Assembly: GCA_017961295.1 (NCBI GenBank)
Contig: JAGCXL010000023.1
Location: forward strand, 1 to 64,000
Length of the DNA stretch: 64,000 bases
Reading direction: 5' to 3'
DNA from: Elusimicrobiaceae bacterium
GTDB lineage: Bacteria; Elusimicrobiota; Elusimicrobia; Elusimicrobiales; Elusimicrobiaceae
Shown piece by piece: positions 16,021-24,201 of this stretch (its first letter is position 1; every line of letters begins with the position of its first letter). The notes below the pieces were generated by a model. It did no database searches and was not told where the DNA came from. It worked only from the letters and a program-made list of their open reading frames with translations. Position numbers and translations under genes: made by a program.

Positions 16021-16897
16021 GGAGGGCCTCCGCAAGGTGCCCGCCCGATTTTTGAAGCCGTTTTTGAGCTTGCGTGCGGGTACATTTTTTACGGTGCATG
16101 ATAATGGCTATTTTGACGTTTTTGCCGGAGTCTGTTAACAAGAGGCGGGCTGTTTCTTCATCGGTATGGGCTACCGTGCAAATAAGACGTACGGCACGTG
16201 AGATTAGTTTTTGATTGGTGGGTTGTACATCAATCATCAAATTTCCATACGTTTTGCCGCAAAGCACCATAGCTCCCGTGGTAATAGCATTAAGCGCCAT
16301 TTTGGTTGCAGTTCCAGCTTTCATACGCGTGGACCCAGTAAGCGCTTCCGGCCCGGTAGGTAAAAAAATGTGGGTTTGTGCGTGCTTGGTATCCGCTTGC
16401 GCGTTGCAAGAGATAAGGGCCGTATGAGCGCCGATTTTACGTGCTTGTTTGAGTGCCCCTTGCACGTAGGGGGTATTACCGCTGGCGGACAGACCGATTA
16501 TATAATCCCCGGGGCGAGCCTTGCGGGAAACTTCTTGAGCACCTTGTTTTGCGTTATCTTCCGCTCCTTCCTGGGAACGAAACACTGCTTTTTTTCCCCC
16601 GGCCATAAGCCCGATAATTTGCGAAGGTTTGGTACCAAAAGTAGGGACACACTCTGCGGCTTCTAAAATCCCTAATCGGCCGCTCGTGCCGGCCCCGATA
16701 AAAATAATTTTGTGCCCGGTTGCGTACGTTTTGGCGGCCTGTACTAAAACGGCGGCAATTTCTTTGCCGGCACTTTTAACCGCACGTGCTGCGTTAAAAT
16801 CTTCGGTGTTAAATGCACGTGCCAGCTGACGAGGAGAAAGGGTATCTAGCCCGGTAGTGCGGGGGTTGATTTGTTCGGTAATAGGAAGTTTTTTCAT
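16013..16897 (-). CDS. murQ: N-acetylmuramic acid 6-phosphate etherase
   Basis: The 294-residue SIS-domain lyase cleaves the D-lactyl ether of MurNAc-6-phosphate to give GlcNAc-6-phosphate. It has the family N-terminus TEQINPRTTGLDTLS, the SIS phosphosugar site FIGAGTSGRLGILEAAE, and SRTMKAGTATKMALN (here TGSTRMKAGTATK). A helical C-terminal domain completes normal length. The ATG overlaps the ampG stop (ATGA) with no own Shine-Dalgarno site, suggesting coupled translation. Confidence 0.97.
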   Translation of the reverse strand: MKKLPITEQINPRTTGLDTLSPRQLARAFNTEDFNAARAVKSAGKEIAAVLVQAAKTYATGHKIIFIGAGTSGRLGILEAAECVPTFGTKPSQIIGLMAGGKKAVFRSQEGAEDNAKQGAQEVSRKARPGDYIIGLSASGNTPYVQGALKQARKIGAHTALISCNAQADTKHAQTHIFLPTGPEALTGSTRMKAGTATKMALNAITTGAMVLCGKTYGNLMIDVQPTNQKLISRAVRLICTVAHTDEETARLLLTDSGKNVKIAIIMHRKKCTRTQAQKRLQKSGGHLAEALHA

Positions 16898-18180
16898 ACG
16901 CGTTTTTCGGCCTGATCAATGGCTTTAATGTGAAAGGCCAGCGGAACAATCGCAAAAGTAATTAAACTAATAGCAAACGCTACCCAAAAGAACAGTTCAT
17001 ATCCCAGGACCGCTTGCATTTTGCCCGATAACATGGAAGGAACCATCATCCCCAGTGCCATAATACCGGTGGAAATAGCATAATGGGACGTTTTATACTT
17101 GCCTTGCGACACATACATAATAAATACGGTTAATGCCATCATGGCCAGCCCATAGCCGAAATTTTCTAATGTGAGCAACGTGGCTACCGTCATAAGATTG
17201 GGTTTAACAGAGGCCAGGTAAATATAAAACGTATTGGGGAGTACGAGTGCAATTGCAAAGGGCCAAATACATTTTTTAAAACCAAATTTCCCAAGTAGCC
17301 ACCCGCCTAATAAATTGCCCGCAATAATGGCACCCAGACCGAAGGTTCCTTTGATAAGGCCGTAGTCTTGTAAAGAAATACCCAGAGCCCCTTCGGCGGC
17401 GGGCTTTAGTAAGAAAAGAGGAACAATTTTTTCCAAAAGAGCTTCCCCAAAACGATAGAGCAAAATAAATAACAAAATATAGAGAATATTAGGTTGGGTA
17501 AAATATTCGCCAAACGATTCCTTCCACGCGCGTGCTTGCGGTACGGCGGCCGGTTTGTCATCGGTCGGTTTTGGTAAGATAGCCTGGTGGTATGCTGCGC
17601 AACCGGCAAAAAATAATCCAAGTGTCCCCAAAAAGATGGCCCAGTTGTAGGGGGAAGGGACGACATTTTTGCCTAAATATCCGGTAACGGAAACTAAAAC
17701 ACCGCTGCCCAAAATCATGGCGATACGGTAAAAAATTGTACGGATACCTACGAAATAGCCTTGTTGTTGAGGCGTAAGTGCAAGCAGATAATATCCGTCG
17801 GTAGCAATATCCAAGGTAGCCGACACGAAGGCCCCGATAAAAAATCCCAAAAGCGAGAGAACGAAAAAGCTATTGGTTGTATTGGAAGCGTGCGCAACGG
17901 CGTAAAAACAAATGAGTCCGGCTAACGCTAAAAGTACGGCACTCATGGCAGTTTGTGCACCCAAAAGCCAACGGCGCTTGGTGGAACGGGCATCTACGAG
18001 CGGGCTCCAAAACATTTTGAGGACCCAGGGTAAATATAACCAGCCGGTCCATAATGTAATTTGTTCATTAGAATATCCCAAGGCTCCATATAAAATGACC
18101 GACACGGTATTGATGATAATGTAAGGGAACCCTTCGGCCAAGTAGAGCGTAGGGATATACAACCAGGGGTTTCGGTTCAT
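16894..18180 (-). CDS. ampG: AmpG-type muropeptide permease (MFS)
   Basis: The 428-residue, 12-helix major facilitator protein starts with LYLAEGFPYIIINTVSVILYGALGYSNEQITLWTGWLYLPWVLKMFWSPLVD, cut here only for recognition: the AEGFPY and LPW..K..W.P..D motifs are typical of AmpG/PucC-like permeases. AmpG imports GlcNAc-anhydroMurNAc peptides across the inner membrane. Position directly upstream of murQ-anmK-nagZ makes this substrate very likely. It overlaps both neighbours by 4 bp (ATGA). No ampD or AmpC regulator gene is in the cluster. Confidence 0.82.
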   Translation of the reverse strand: MNRNPWLYIPTLYLAEGFPYIIINTVSVILYGALGYSNEQITLWTGWLYLPWVLKMFWSPLVDARSTKRRWLLGAQTAMSAVLLALAGLICFYAVAHASNTTNSFFVLSLLGFFIGAFVSATLDIATDGYYLLALTPQQQGYFVGIRTIFYRIAMILGSGVLVSVTGYLGKNVVPSPYNWAIFLGTLGLFFAGCAAYHQAILPKPTDDKPAAVPQARAWKESFGEYFTQPNILYILLFILLYRFGEALLEKIVPLFLLKPAAEGALGISLQDYGLIKGTFGLGAIIAGNLLGGWLLGKFGFKKCIWPFAIALVLPNTFYIYLASVKPNLMTVATLLTLENFGYGLAMMALTVFIMYVSQGKYKTSHYAISTGIMALGMMVPSMLSGKMQAVLGYELFFWVAFAISLITFAIVPLAFHIKAIDQAEKRV

Positions 18181-19187
18181 CTAAAGGAGTATCCTCCCCC
18201 TAAGAACCGGGCAAGGGGTTGGGTGGCTTCGTGCTGTTCCATAATCATTTTGATAATGGCCGTAAGCGGTACAGCCAGTAGCGCGCCCATGACACCCCAA
18301 ACAAGTGCCCAAAAGATTAAACTGGCTACTACTACAATGGGGTCCAGATTCATTCCTTTGCCTAGCCAACGGGTTTCTAAAATGTTGCCCACTACAAAAT
18401 GTACTGCGGTGAGCAAAACCAAAACTAAGAGCATTTGCCAGTCAAACCCGTACTGCAAAAATAGAACGGGCAGAGGTGCCACAGTGGCAATAAACGGGCC
18501 AATGTTGGGAATAAAATTTAGGATGAACGTAAGAACAGCCAACATCATGGCTAGTTCCGTTTTTACACTAGTGAGCACAAGCCAAGTACATCCGGCAGCC
18601 AAGATAGACACTCCGATTTTTACAAGCAGATAAAACGAGATTTGTTTTTGTAATCTGCCAACGAGGGAAGGTTTTTCCGCAGAGGCTTTTCCCATAAAAA
18701 TAAAGATTACAAACAAGGTAATCAGCAACGTGTTGGTAAAAAAGGACATGATTAAACTTCCTACGCTTTTAACCATATTAAATACGGGGATTTTAGTAAA
18801 AGAGTCTGTAATAAAATCAGCATTGATGTGGATATGATGTTTGGCGGCTTTGGCAACAATCCAATCCAAACTATCGTTTAAGCGGTCAGCGTAAATATCC
18901 GCACCGGAGATGAAACTTTCAATAGAGTTGGAAATAAAAGAAATAGAAGCGATAATTACCGTCATAAAAGCTAAGAAGTTTAGCGCAATACCTAAATTAT
19001 ATGGAATCTTCCAATGGCGGCTAAACCAGTTAGCGGAGGAATTGGCTAGCATGAAAATGAATAACGCAATTACAAACGGCATTAAAACCGTTTTGGTGTA
19101 AACAAGTACCCAGGTAAAAGCACTTGCGGCTAAAATCATTAAACAAATGGTATTAATGGGTGCAAATTTGGAAGTAGTTTCGTTCAT
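18177..19187 (-). CDS. AI-2E family (PerM-like) transporter
   Basis: The 336-residue protein has about eight membrane helices and belongs to the UPF0118/AI-2E transporter family. Evidence is the two N-terminal helices, the soluble insert (about 85-150), and the C-terminal FIPNIGPFIA and ALVWGVMGALLAVPLTA segments. Members include TqsA-like and sodium- or lipid-related exporters, so the substrate cannot be inferred from family alone. It opens the peptidoglycan-recycling operon, overlapping ampG by ATGA, which makes an envelope-recycling link plausible. The ATG is preceded by TATACT and 6 nt, with no Shine-Dalgarno site. Confidence 0.85.
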   Translation of the reverse strand: MNETTSKFAPINTICLMILAASAFTWVLVYTKTVLMPFVIALFIFMLANSSANWFSRHWKIPYNLGIALNFLAFMTVIIASISFISNSIESFISGADIYADRLNDSLDWIVAKAAKHHIHINADFITDSFTKIPVFNMVKSVGSLIMSFFTNTLLITLFVIFIFMGKASAEKPSLVGRLQKQISFYLLVKIGVSILAAGCTWLVLTSVKTELAMMLAVLTFILNFIPNIGPFIATVAPLPVLFLQYGFDWQMLLVLVLLTAVHFVVGNILETRWLGKGMNLDPIVVVASLIFWALVWGVMGALLAVPLTAIIKMIMEQHEATQPLARFLGGGYSFR

Positions 19188-19193
19188 AAAAAT

Positions 19194-19221
19194 AGTATAG
19201 CAAAAAAGAGGACTCGTGCAA
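19194..19221 (-). promoter_or_regulatory. Promoter of the peptidoglycan-recycling operon (predicted leaderless)
   Basis: On the minus strand TTGCAC (19221-19216) is followed by a 16-bp spacer and TATACT (19199-19194), then 6 nt, then the ATG at 19187. It lies just downstream of the tRNA-Val terminator. Confidence 0.65.
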
Positions 19222-19222
19222 T

Positions 19223-19249
19223 AAAAAACCCACCGCTTAGGTGGGTTTT
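19223..19249 (-). terminator. Terminator of tRNA-Val
   Basis: On the minus strand AAAACCCACC pairs with GGTGGGTTTT around a 5-nt loop, followed by further T residues. Confidence 0.85.
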
Positions 19250-19254
19250 AAATA

Positions 19255-19326
19255 TGGGCAGTACAGGATTTGAACCTGTGACCTTCCGCGTGTGAGGCGG
19301 ACGCGCTACCGCTGCGCCAACTGCCC
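19255..19326 (-). tRNA. tRNA-Val (anticodon CAC)
   Basis: The 72-nt cloverleaf is on the minus strand. The acceptor GGGCAGT pairs with ACTGCCC with discriminator A, and the anticodon loop CTCACAC sits on a CCGC/GCGG stem. The T-arm contains GGTTCAAATCC. The CCA end is not encoded. It decodes GUG valine codons. Confidence 0.95.
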
Positions 19327-19348
19327 GAAAATGGGCCACTTCTCTCCT

Positions 19349-19377
19349 ATTGTATCATATTTATGGTGAGCAGGCAA
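19349..19377 (-). promoter_or_regulatory. tRNA-Val promoter
   Basis: On the minus strand TTGCCT (19377-19372), a 17-bp spacer and TACAAT (19354-19349) form a canonical housekeeping promoter, ending 22 bp before the tRNA 5' end. Confidence 0.8.
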
Positions 19378-19383
19378 ACAACG

Positions 19384-20391
19384 TTATAACAAGTTGATAC
19401 CATGGGCAGCACAGTCTTCACGCATATTCTGCGGCCATAAAGAGGACTGGACCTCGCCGATATGGGCTTTGCCTAACATTAGCATACATAGACGGCTTTG
19501 ACCAATACCGCCTCCGATAGTAAGTGGGAGTTGGTCCGAGGCAATTTTTTGGTGATACGGATATTTTAAACGGTCTAAACAATGTGCGGCTTCCAGTTGA
19601 GTTTTTAAACTTCGTGCGTTTACGCGGATTCCCATAGAGGAAATTTCAAACGCATCTTGTAAAACTTCATTGTAAACCAGCAAATCGCCGTTTAATTGCC
19701 AATCGTCATAATCCGGGGCTCGCCCATCATGCGGGAGACCATTTTTAAGCGGAGCACCTATTTGGCTGACAAACACGGTGCCGTATTCTTGCGTGATGGC
19801 TTTTTCGCGCTGTTTGGGGGTTAAATCGGGATATTTTTCTTCTAATTCTAAAGTAGAAATGAAGTGAACTTGCGGCGTAATACGCGTTTTTATTTGCGGG
19901 TAATTTTTTTTGAGTTCAGCCAAAGTGTCTGTTAAAACGCCTACAATTTTACAGACTATTTCTTGCAAAAATTTTGTGTTTCGTTCTTCCGGGGTAATAA
20001 TCTTTTCCCAATCCCATTGGTCTACGTAAATGGAGTGTAAATTGTCGGTTTCCTCGTCGCGGCGTATGGCGTTCATATCTGTGTAAAGTCCGGTTCCCGG
20101 AGCAAAATGATACCATTTAAGTGCCATGCGTTTCCATTTGGCAAGCGAGTGCACAATTACAGCGTCCACTCCGGTTTGTTTAATATCAAAACTAACGGGG
20201 CGTTCTACCCCATTTAAATCATCGTTAAGGCCACTACTTTTTTCTACAAATAAAGGGGCGGAAACACGTTGCAAATTTAAAGCAGCTGCCAATTTAGATT
20301 GGAAGGTGTCTTTAATCAGCTTAATAGCTTTTTGAGTTTGGCGCAGGTCGGTGGTGCTTTGGTAACCAACAGGGAAAATAAGTTTAGACAT
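19384..20391 (-). CDS. asnA: Aspartate-ammonia ligase
   Basis: The 335-residue enzyme makes asparagine from aspartate, ammonia and ATP. It is the class II-synthetase-like AsnA, not the glutamine-dependent AsnB. Recognisable segments are QRVSAPLFVEKSSGLNDDLNGVERPVSFD, shown here only as its parts FVEKSSGLNDDLNG and VERPVSFD, then HSLAKWKR, YTDMNAIRRDEETDN, and the C-terminal LTIGGGIGQSRLCMLML. Length matches the family. It starts 3 bp after the marC stop and has no clear Shine-Dalgarno site, so it is probably translated by coupling. The tRNA-Val promoter lies just after its stop. Confidence 0.97.
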   Translation of the reverse strand: MSKLIFPVGYQSTTDLRQTQKAIKLIKDTFQSKLAAALNLQRVSAPLFVEKSSGLNDDLNGVERPVSFDIKQTGVDAVIVHSLAKWKRMALKWYHFAPGTGLYTDMNAIRRDEETDNLHSIYVDQWDWEKIITPEERNTKFLQEIVCKIVGVLTDTLAELKKNYPQIKTRITPQVHFISTLELEEKYPDLTPKQREKAITQEYGTVFVSQIGAPLKNGLPHDGRAPDYDDWQLNGDLLVYNEVLQDAFEISSMGIRVNARSLKTQLEAAHCLDRLKYPYHQKIASDQLPLTIGGGIGQSRLCMLMLGKAHIGEVQSSLWPQNMREDCAAHGINLL

Positions 20392-20394
20392 GGG

Positions 20395-21075
20395 TTAAGT
20401 GTTATGTACGTGGATAAAGTCCGCATTTAAGGTGCCAGGAAGCAACTGTGCGATGCCGTCAATCATAAACTGCATAGCAATCGCACACAGAATCATACCC
20501 ATAAAGCGGATGACAATTTGAGTACCGTTGGGGCCGATTTTGCTAAAAATATAACGTGCGCTTACTAAACAAATTCCTACAATACAGGCACTTAAAAATA
20601 ATACAAAAATCATACTCATTGTCATGGCCAAAGTGGTGCTTTTTTCGGCGTACAAGATAACGGTAGTAATTGAGCCCGGGCCGATAAATAACGGCATGGC
20701 TACCGGTACTAAAATATGGCTTAAACTATTGCGGGCTTGGTCAAATGTAGTGCCGGAAGAAGCAGCGGTTTGGATCCCGCTGTTTTCAAATTTGCTTTTC
20801 CCTTGTAACATGCGCAATCCTACGCGCAAAATAATAATAGCCCCGGCCAAACGGAAGGCGGGGATGGTGATACCAAACATTGTTAAAATACGATTGCCGC
20901 ATAAAAAGAAAATGAGGAGCAGCCCGAAAATAGAACACGCCATAAGTAGCGCAACGGCGCGTTGTACTTTGGGGGTTTCGTTTTCTACATGTTCCAAAAA
21001 AATCGGTACGTTACCGATAGGGTTTAAAATGGCAATAATACCGATAAACGAGTTAACGACAAGACTCCAATCCAT
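20395..21075 (-). CDS. MarC family membrane protein (UPF0056)
   Basis: The 226-residue protein has six predicted helices and the family N-terminus FIGIIAILNPIGNVPIFLEH, plus MPLFIGPGSITTVIL in the second half. MarC proteins are inner-membrane proteins of uncertain function, originally but wrongly linked to multiple antibiotic resistance. AAGGAG lies about 12 bp before the ATG, a long spacing. TATACT on the minus strand (21125-21120) is the likely -10 box. It is divergent from uvrB and co-directional with asnA. Confidence 0.9.
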   Translation of the reverse strand: MDWSLVVNSFIGIIAILNPIGNVPIFLEHVENETPKVQRAVALLMACSIFGLLLIFFLCGNRILTMFGITIPAFRLAGAIIILRVGLRMLQGKSKFENSGIQTAASSGTTFDQARNSLSHILVPVAMPLFIGPGSITTVILYAEKSTTLAMTMSMIFVLFLSACIVGICLVSARYIFSKIGPNGTQIVIRFMGMILCAIAMQFMIDGIAQLLPGTLNADFIHVHNT

Positions 21076-21164
21076 ATTCGGTTTGGGCTCCTTAACAAAG
21101 GAAATAACAACTTATTAATAGTATATAAAATTAGTAGAACTGTGTTACGGACACTTTTATTAAG

Positions 21165-21179
21165 TAAAATGTATCTATG
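21165..21179 (+). promoter_or_regulatory. -10 box abutting the uvrB start (predicted leaderless)
   Basis: TAAAAT at 21165-21170, 6 nt, then ATG at 21177. No Shine-Dalgarno site and no clear LexA-type palindrome are visible in the 100-bp intergenic region. Confidence 0.5.
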
Positions 21180-23165
21180 GAACGGTTTGAACTGGTTTCT
21201 AATTTTTCGCCGGCAGGGGATCAACCTAAAGCCATTGAGGCACTTGTTAAAGGGGTGCTGGCGGGCGATACGCGGCAGACACTTTTGGGGGTGACAGGCT
21301 CGGGCAAGACGTTTACCATGGCCAACGTAATTGCCCAGCTAAACCGTCCAACGCTTATTTTATCTCCCAACAAAGTACTGGCCGCGCAGTTGTATGGAGA
21401 GTTCAAACAATTTTTCCCCCATAATGCCGTAGAGTATTTTATCTCTTATTACGATTATTACCAGCCGGAAGCGTATATCCCACAGACGGACACTTACATT
21501 GAAAAAGATTCTGCTGTTAACGAGCAAATTGATAAGTTGCGTTTAAAAGCCACGACCTCTTTGCTTACACGCAAGGACGTGATTGTGGTGGCCTCTGTGT
21601 CTTGCATTTACAATATCGGTTCGCCGGATAGTTTTAACGAAATGCGTATTTATGTTAAAAAAGGTGCCGAAATGACTCGCGGTCAGCTTTCCGGACATTT
21701 AATCAAAATTCAATACCAGCGCGATGAACTGGAATTTACGGCGGGGAAATTTCGTATGCGCGGACCGTTTACTGATGTAATGACACCGTACTCACAAAAT
21801 GCAATCCGCGTAGAAATTGCCGGGAAAACCATTGCTCACATTTATGAAATTCACCCTATTACCGGCAACGTGCTGGCTGAACTTACGGAGGCGTGGATTT
21901 ATCCCGCTAAACATTTTGTGGCAACGGAAGAAGATACACAAAATGCGCTTGCGCAAATTGAAAAAGATTTGGAGATTCGTCATACTCAGCTGATTTCCCA
22001 AGGCAAAGAAATGGAAGCCTACCGCCTAAAACAACGTACGGAGTATGATTTGGAAATGATACGACAAGCCGGGTTTTGCAGCGGGATTGAAAATTACTCG
22101 CGCTATATTGACGGCAGAAAAGAAGGGGAACGTCCCCAATGTTTGTTAGATTATTTTAAACGGTTTAAAGATTTTTTGATGTTTGTGGACGAATCCCACG
22201 TGGCGCTGCCGCAAGTGCGCGGTATGTTTAATGGGGACCGCGCGCGCAAACAGATGTTGGTGGATTTTGGGTTCCGGTTGCCATCGGCTTTGGATAACCG
22301 GCCGCTTAAATTTGACGAATTTGAAAAATTGTTACCGTCTACTATTTTTGTATCGGCTACACCGGGCCCGTATGAATTAACGGTCAGTGGAAACCACATT
22401 GTAGAGCAAGTAATTCGGCCTACGGGTTTAGTGGACCCGGAGGTCATTGTGCATCCCACGCAAGGGCAAATTGACCACCTGGTAGAAAAAATTGAGCAGC
22501 ATACCAAAAAGAAAGAGCGAACGCTTGTTTTGGCACTTACCAAAAAAACGGCCGAAGACTTAAGCGAGTTTTTTATTACCAAAAAAATTAAAACGCGTTA
22601 TCTGCATAGCGATATTGATTCCCTGGAACGGGTAGAAATTTTACGTCAGTTTAAGCAGGGTGAGTTTGATGTGTTGGTAGGGATTAACTTGTTGCGCGAA
22701 GGGATTGATATTCCGCAGGTGGGGCTCGTTGCTATTTTAGGTGCTGACAACGAGGGTTTTTTAAGAAACACTACCACGATTATTCAAATTTCCGGTCGGG
22801 CGGCACGCAACGTGGGGGGAGAAGTAATTTTGTATGCAGACCGTGAAACTGACTCTATTAAATATGCGCTTAACGAAATGAACCGCCGGCGGGAAATCCA
22901 GCAAGCGTACAATAAAGAACACCATATTACCCCTAAAACGATTCAGAAAACAGAGGCGGATTTACAGGAATTTGAGCGTAAAACACAAACAAGTGCTTTT
23001 GGTATTTTGCGTGAAAGTTTGCCGGAACCGACAGCCAAAAATATTAAACATTTAGAAAGAGATTTGGAACAACAAATGCGTGAGGCCGCCGATGCGCTGG
23101 ACTTTGAATTAGCGGCGGAACTACGCGACCGGTTATTTGAACTCAAACAAATGAAATTAAAATAG
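21177..23165 (+). CDS. uvrB: UvrABC excision nuclease subunit B
   Basis: The 662-residue protein is the damage-verifying helicase-like subunit of nucleotide excision repair. Walker A GVTGSGKTF is near residue 38. The beta-hairpin YYDYYQPEAYIP inserts at the lesion, DESH and the SATPGPYE motif follow, and QISGRAARN is motif VI. The C-terminal UVR motif (EAADALDFELAAELRD) binds UvrC or UvrA. Length and start agree with the family. The stop codon is immediately followed by the -10 box of the next gene. Confidence 0.99.
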   Translation: MERFELVSNFSPAGDQPKAIEALVKGVLAGDTRQTLLGVTGSGKTFTMANVIAQLNRPTLILSPNKVLAAQLYGEFKQFFPHNAVEYFISYYDYYQPEAYIPQTDTYIEKDSAVNEQIDKLRLKATTSLLTRKDVIVVASVSCIYNIGSPDSFNEMRIYVKKGAEMTRGQLSGHLIKIQYQRDELEFTAGKFRMRGPFTDVMTPYSQNAIRVEIAGKTIAHIYEIHPITGNVLAELTEAWIYPAKHFVATEEDTQNALAQIEKDLEIRHTQLISQGKEMEAYRLKQRTEYDLEMIRQAGFCSGIENYSRYIDGRKEGERPQCLLDYFKRFKDFLMFVDESHVALPQVRGMFNGDRARKQMLVDFGFRLPSALDNRPLKFDEFEKLLPSTIFVSATPGPYELTVSGNHIVEQVIRPTGLVDPEVIVHPTQGQIDHLVEKIEQHTKKKERTLVLALTKKTAEDLSEFFITKKIKTRYLHSDIDSLERVEILRQFKQGEFDVLVGINLLREGIDIPQVGLVAILGADNEGFLRNTTTIIQISGRAARNVGGEVILYADRETDSIKYALNEMNRRREIQQAYNKEHHITPKTIQKTEADLQEFERKTQTSAFGILRESLPEPTAKNIKHLERDLEQQMREAADALDFELAAELRDRLFELKQMKLK

Positions 23166-23180
23166 TAAAATATAAGTATG
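23166..23180 (+). promoter_or_regulatory. -10 box abutting the biotin-ligase-like gene start (predicted leaderless)
   Basis: TAAAAT at 23166-23171 starts on the base after the uvrB stop. Six nt later comes ATG 23178. The trailer ATAAGT is also found before the ATG at 46130. Confidence 0.5.
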
Positions 23181-23732
23181 GAAAAAACAATTACCTTAAA
23201 AACAGTTAAAAAAGTAATCGGGTTGGAAGAAACTTCCAGCACGCAGGGTTTGGCGCGCAGTTTAGCCGCCACGGAAACGGACGGCACACTTATTTTAGCG
23301 TGTCACCAAACGCAGGCCGTAGGACAAAAAGGGAATCCTTTTTATGCGGGAGAGGGCGGTGTGTATTTTACGCTTATATTGGACCCGCAAACTAAAATTT
23401 CTTCTTCCAAATTGACACTGGCTATGTCCAACGCCATTAGTGATGTAATTAGTAATGTGCTTGGAATTAAAACGAAACTCTCTAAATCCGGCGAAATTTT
23501 ATGCTACGATAAATCTGCACGTTCTTGGAAAAAATGCGCAGGGGTTTTGGCTGAACGGAGCGAGTATGGTACCTGGCTTTTGGGTGCGGGAATTTATTTA
23601 AATAATCGCTTGCCGATTGGGCTACGTACAACGTGTATCAGCCTAAAATCTATTTTGGGCGGCGAAACCAGCAAAGAGCTATTCTTAGATGAAGTTTTAA
23701 ATAATTTTTGGAAGGAATACGCATTTTTGTAA
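23178..23732 (+). CDS. Diverged biotin/lipoate ligase-fold protein (BirA-like)
   Basis: The 184-residue protein shows the biotin-protein-ligase outline: EETSSTQ at 17-23, a glycine-rich segment then GGVYFTLIL at 60-68, KKCAGVLAE at 118-126, and GAGIYLNN at 136-143. The catalytic GRGRxGR loop is replaced by VGQKGNP, and the KWPND motif by KLSKSGEI. There is no N-terminal DNA-binding domain, so it is not a BirA-type repressor. It could be a catalytically altered ligase, or a ligase with relaxed motifs. It directly follows uvrB with its own -10 box. Fold assignment moderate; activity doubtful. Confidence 0.6.
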   Translation: MEKTITLKTVKKVIGLEETSSTQGLARSLAATETDGTLILACHQTQAVGQKGNPFYAGEGGVYFTLILDPQTKISSSKLTLAMSNAISDVISNVLGIKTKLSKSGEILCYDKSARSWKKCAGVLAERSEYGTWLLGAGIYLNNRLPIGLRTTCISLKSILGGETSKELFLDEVLNNFWKEYAFL

Positions 23733-23745
23733 TTTGTAGCAAATA

Positions 23746-23780
23746 AAAAACCGCCCGGCGTAAGTAGCCGGGTGGTTTTT
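23746..23780. terminator. Bidirectional terminator between convergent genes
   Basis: AAAAACCGCCCGGC (23746-23759) pairs with GCCGGGTGGTTTTT (23767-23780) with one G-T pair. It has T runs on both strands and serves both the ligase-like gene and the receiver gene. Confidence 0.85.
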
Positions 23781-23794
23781 ATTTTCAGAAATTT

Positions 23795-24166
23795 TTACAT
23801 TTCATCGCCAATGTGTTTTTTAATTTTGGCCACCAAATCCGTCAGGATAAAGGGCTTAGAACAAAAGTCCTTTACCTGTGGATACGGACGGAAAATCGGT
23901 GCTGATTCTACCAAGGCCGAAGTTACAATCACGGGGATATTGGACAAACTTTCATCCTGTGACATAATTTTGACGATGCCTGCTCCATCCAGCCCGGGTA
24001 ACATAACGTCTAACAGTACCAAGTGCGGGTGAAACTGTTTCATCGTGTTGATCGCATCGCGTCCGGTTTGGCACGAGGTAACTTCATATCCTTCGCGGAT
24101 TAATACCAACGATAAGAGTTCAATAATACTGATTTCGTCTTCTACAATTAAAATTCTTTTCTGCAT
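23795..24166 (-). CDS. Single-domain response regulator receiver protein
   Basis: The 123-residue protein is a CheY-like receiver domain only. Acidic pocket residues are E9 and D10, the phospho-acceptor D53 lies in LLDVMLPGLDG, the switch residue T82 is in VTSA, and K104 is in CSKPF. No output domain is present, so it must signal by protein contact or pass phosphate on. No histidine kinase or chemotaxis gene is nearby. A GAGG site precedes the ATG. The promoter overlaps that of the divergent tilS gene. Confidence 0.93.
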   Translation of the reverse strand: MQKRILIVEDEISIIELLSLVLIREGYEVTSCQTGRDAINTMKQFHPHLVLLDVMLPGLDGAGIVKIMSQDESLSNIPVIVTSALVESAPIFRPYPQVKDFCSKPFILTDLVAKIKKHIGDEM

Positions 24167-24186
24167 TTCAAATACCTCTATAATTT

Positions 24187-24194
24187 ATTATACT
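24187..24194. promoter_or_regulatory. Overlapping divergent -10 boxes, receiver gene and tilS
   Basis: The octamer ATTATACT gives TATACT on the plus strand (24189-24194) and TATAAT on the minus strand (24192-24187). The plus-strand box lies 7 nt before the tilS ATG, with no Shine-Dalgarno site. The minus-strand transcript has a short leader with GAGG. Confidence 0.6.
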
Positions 24195-24201
24195 TTTTTA
24201 T

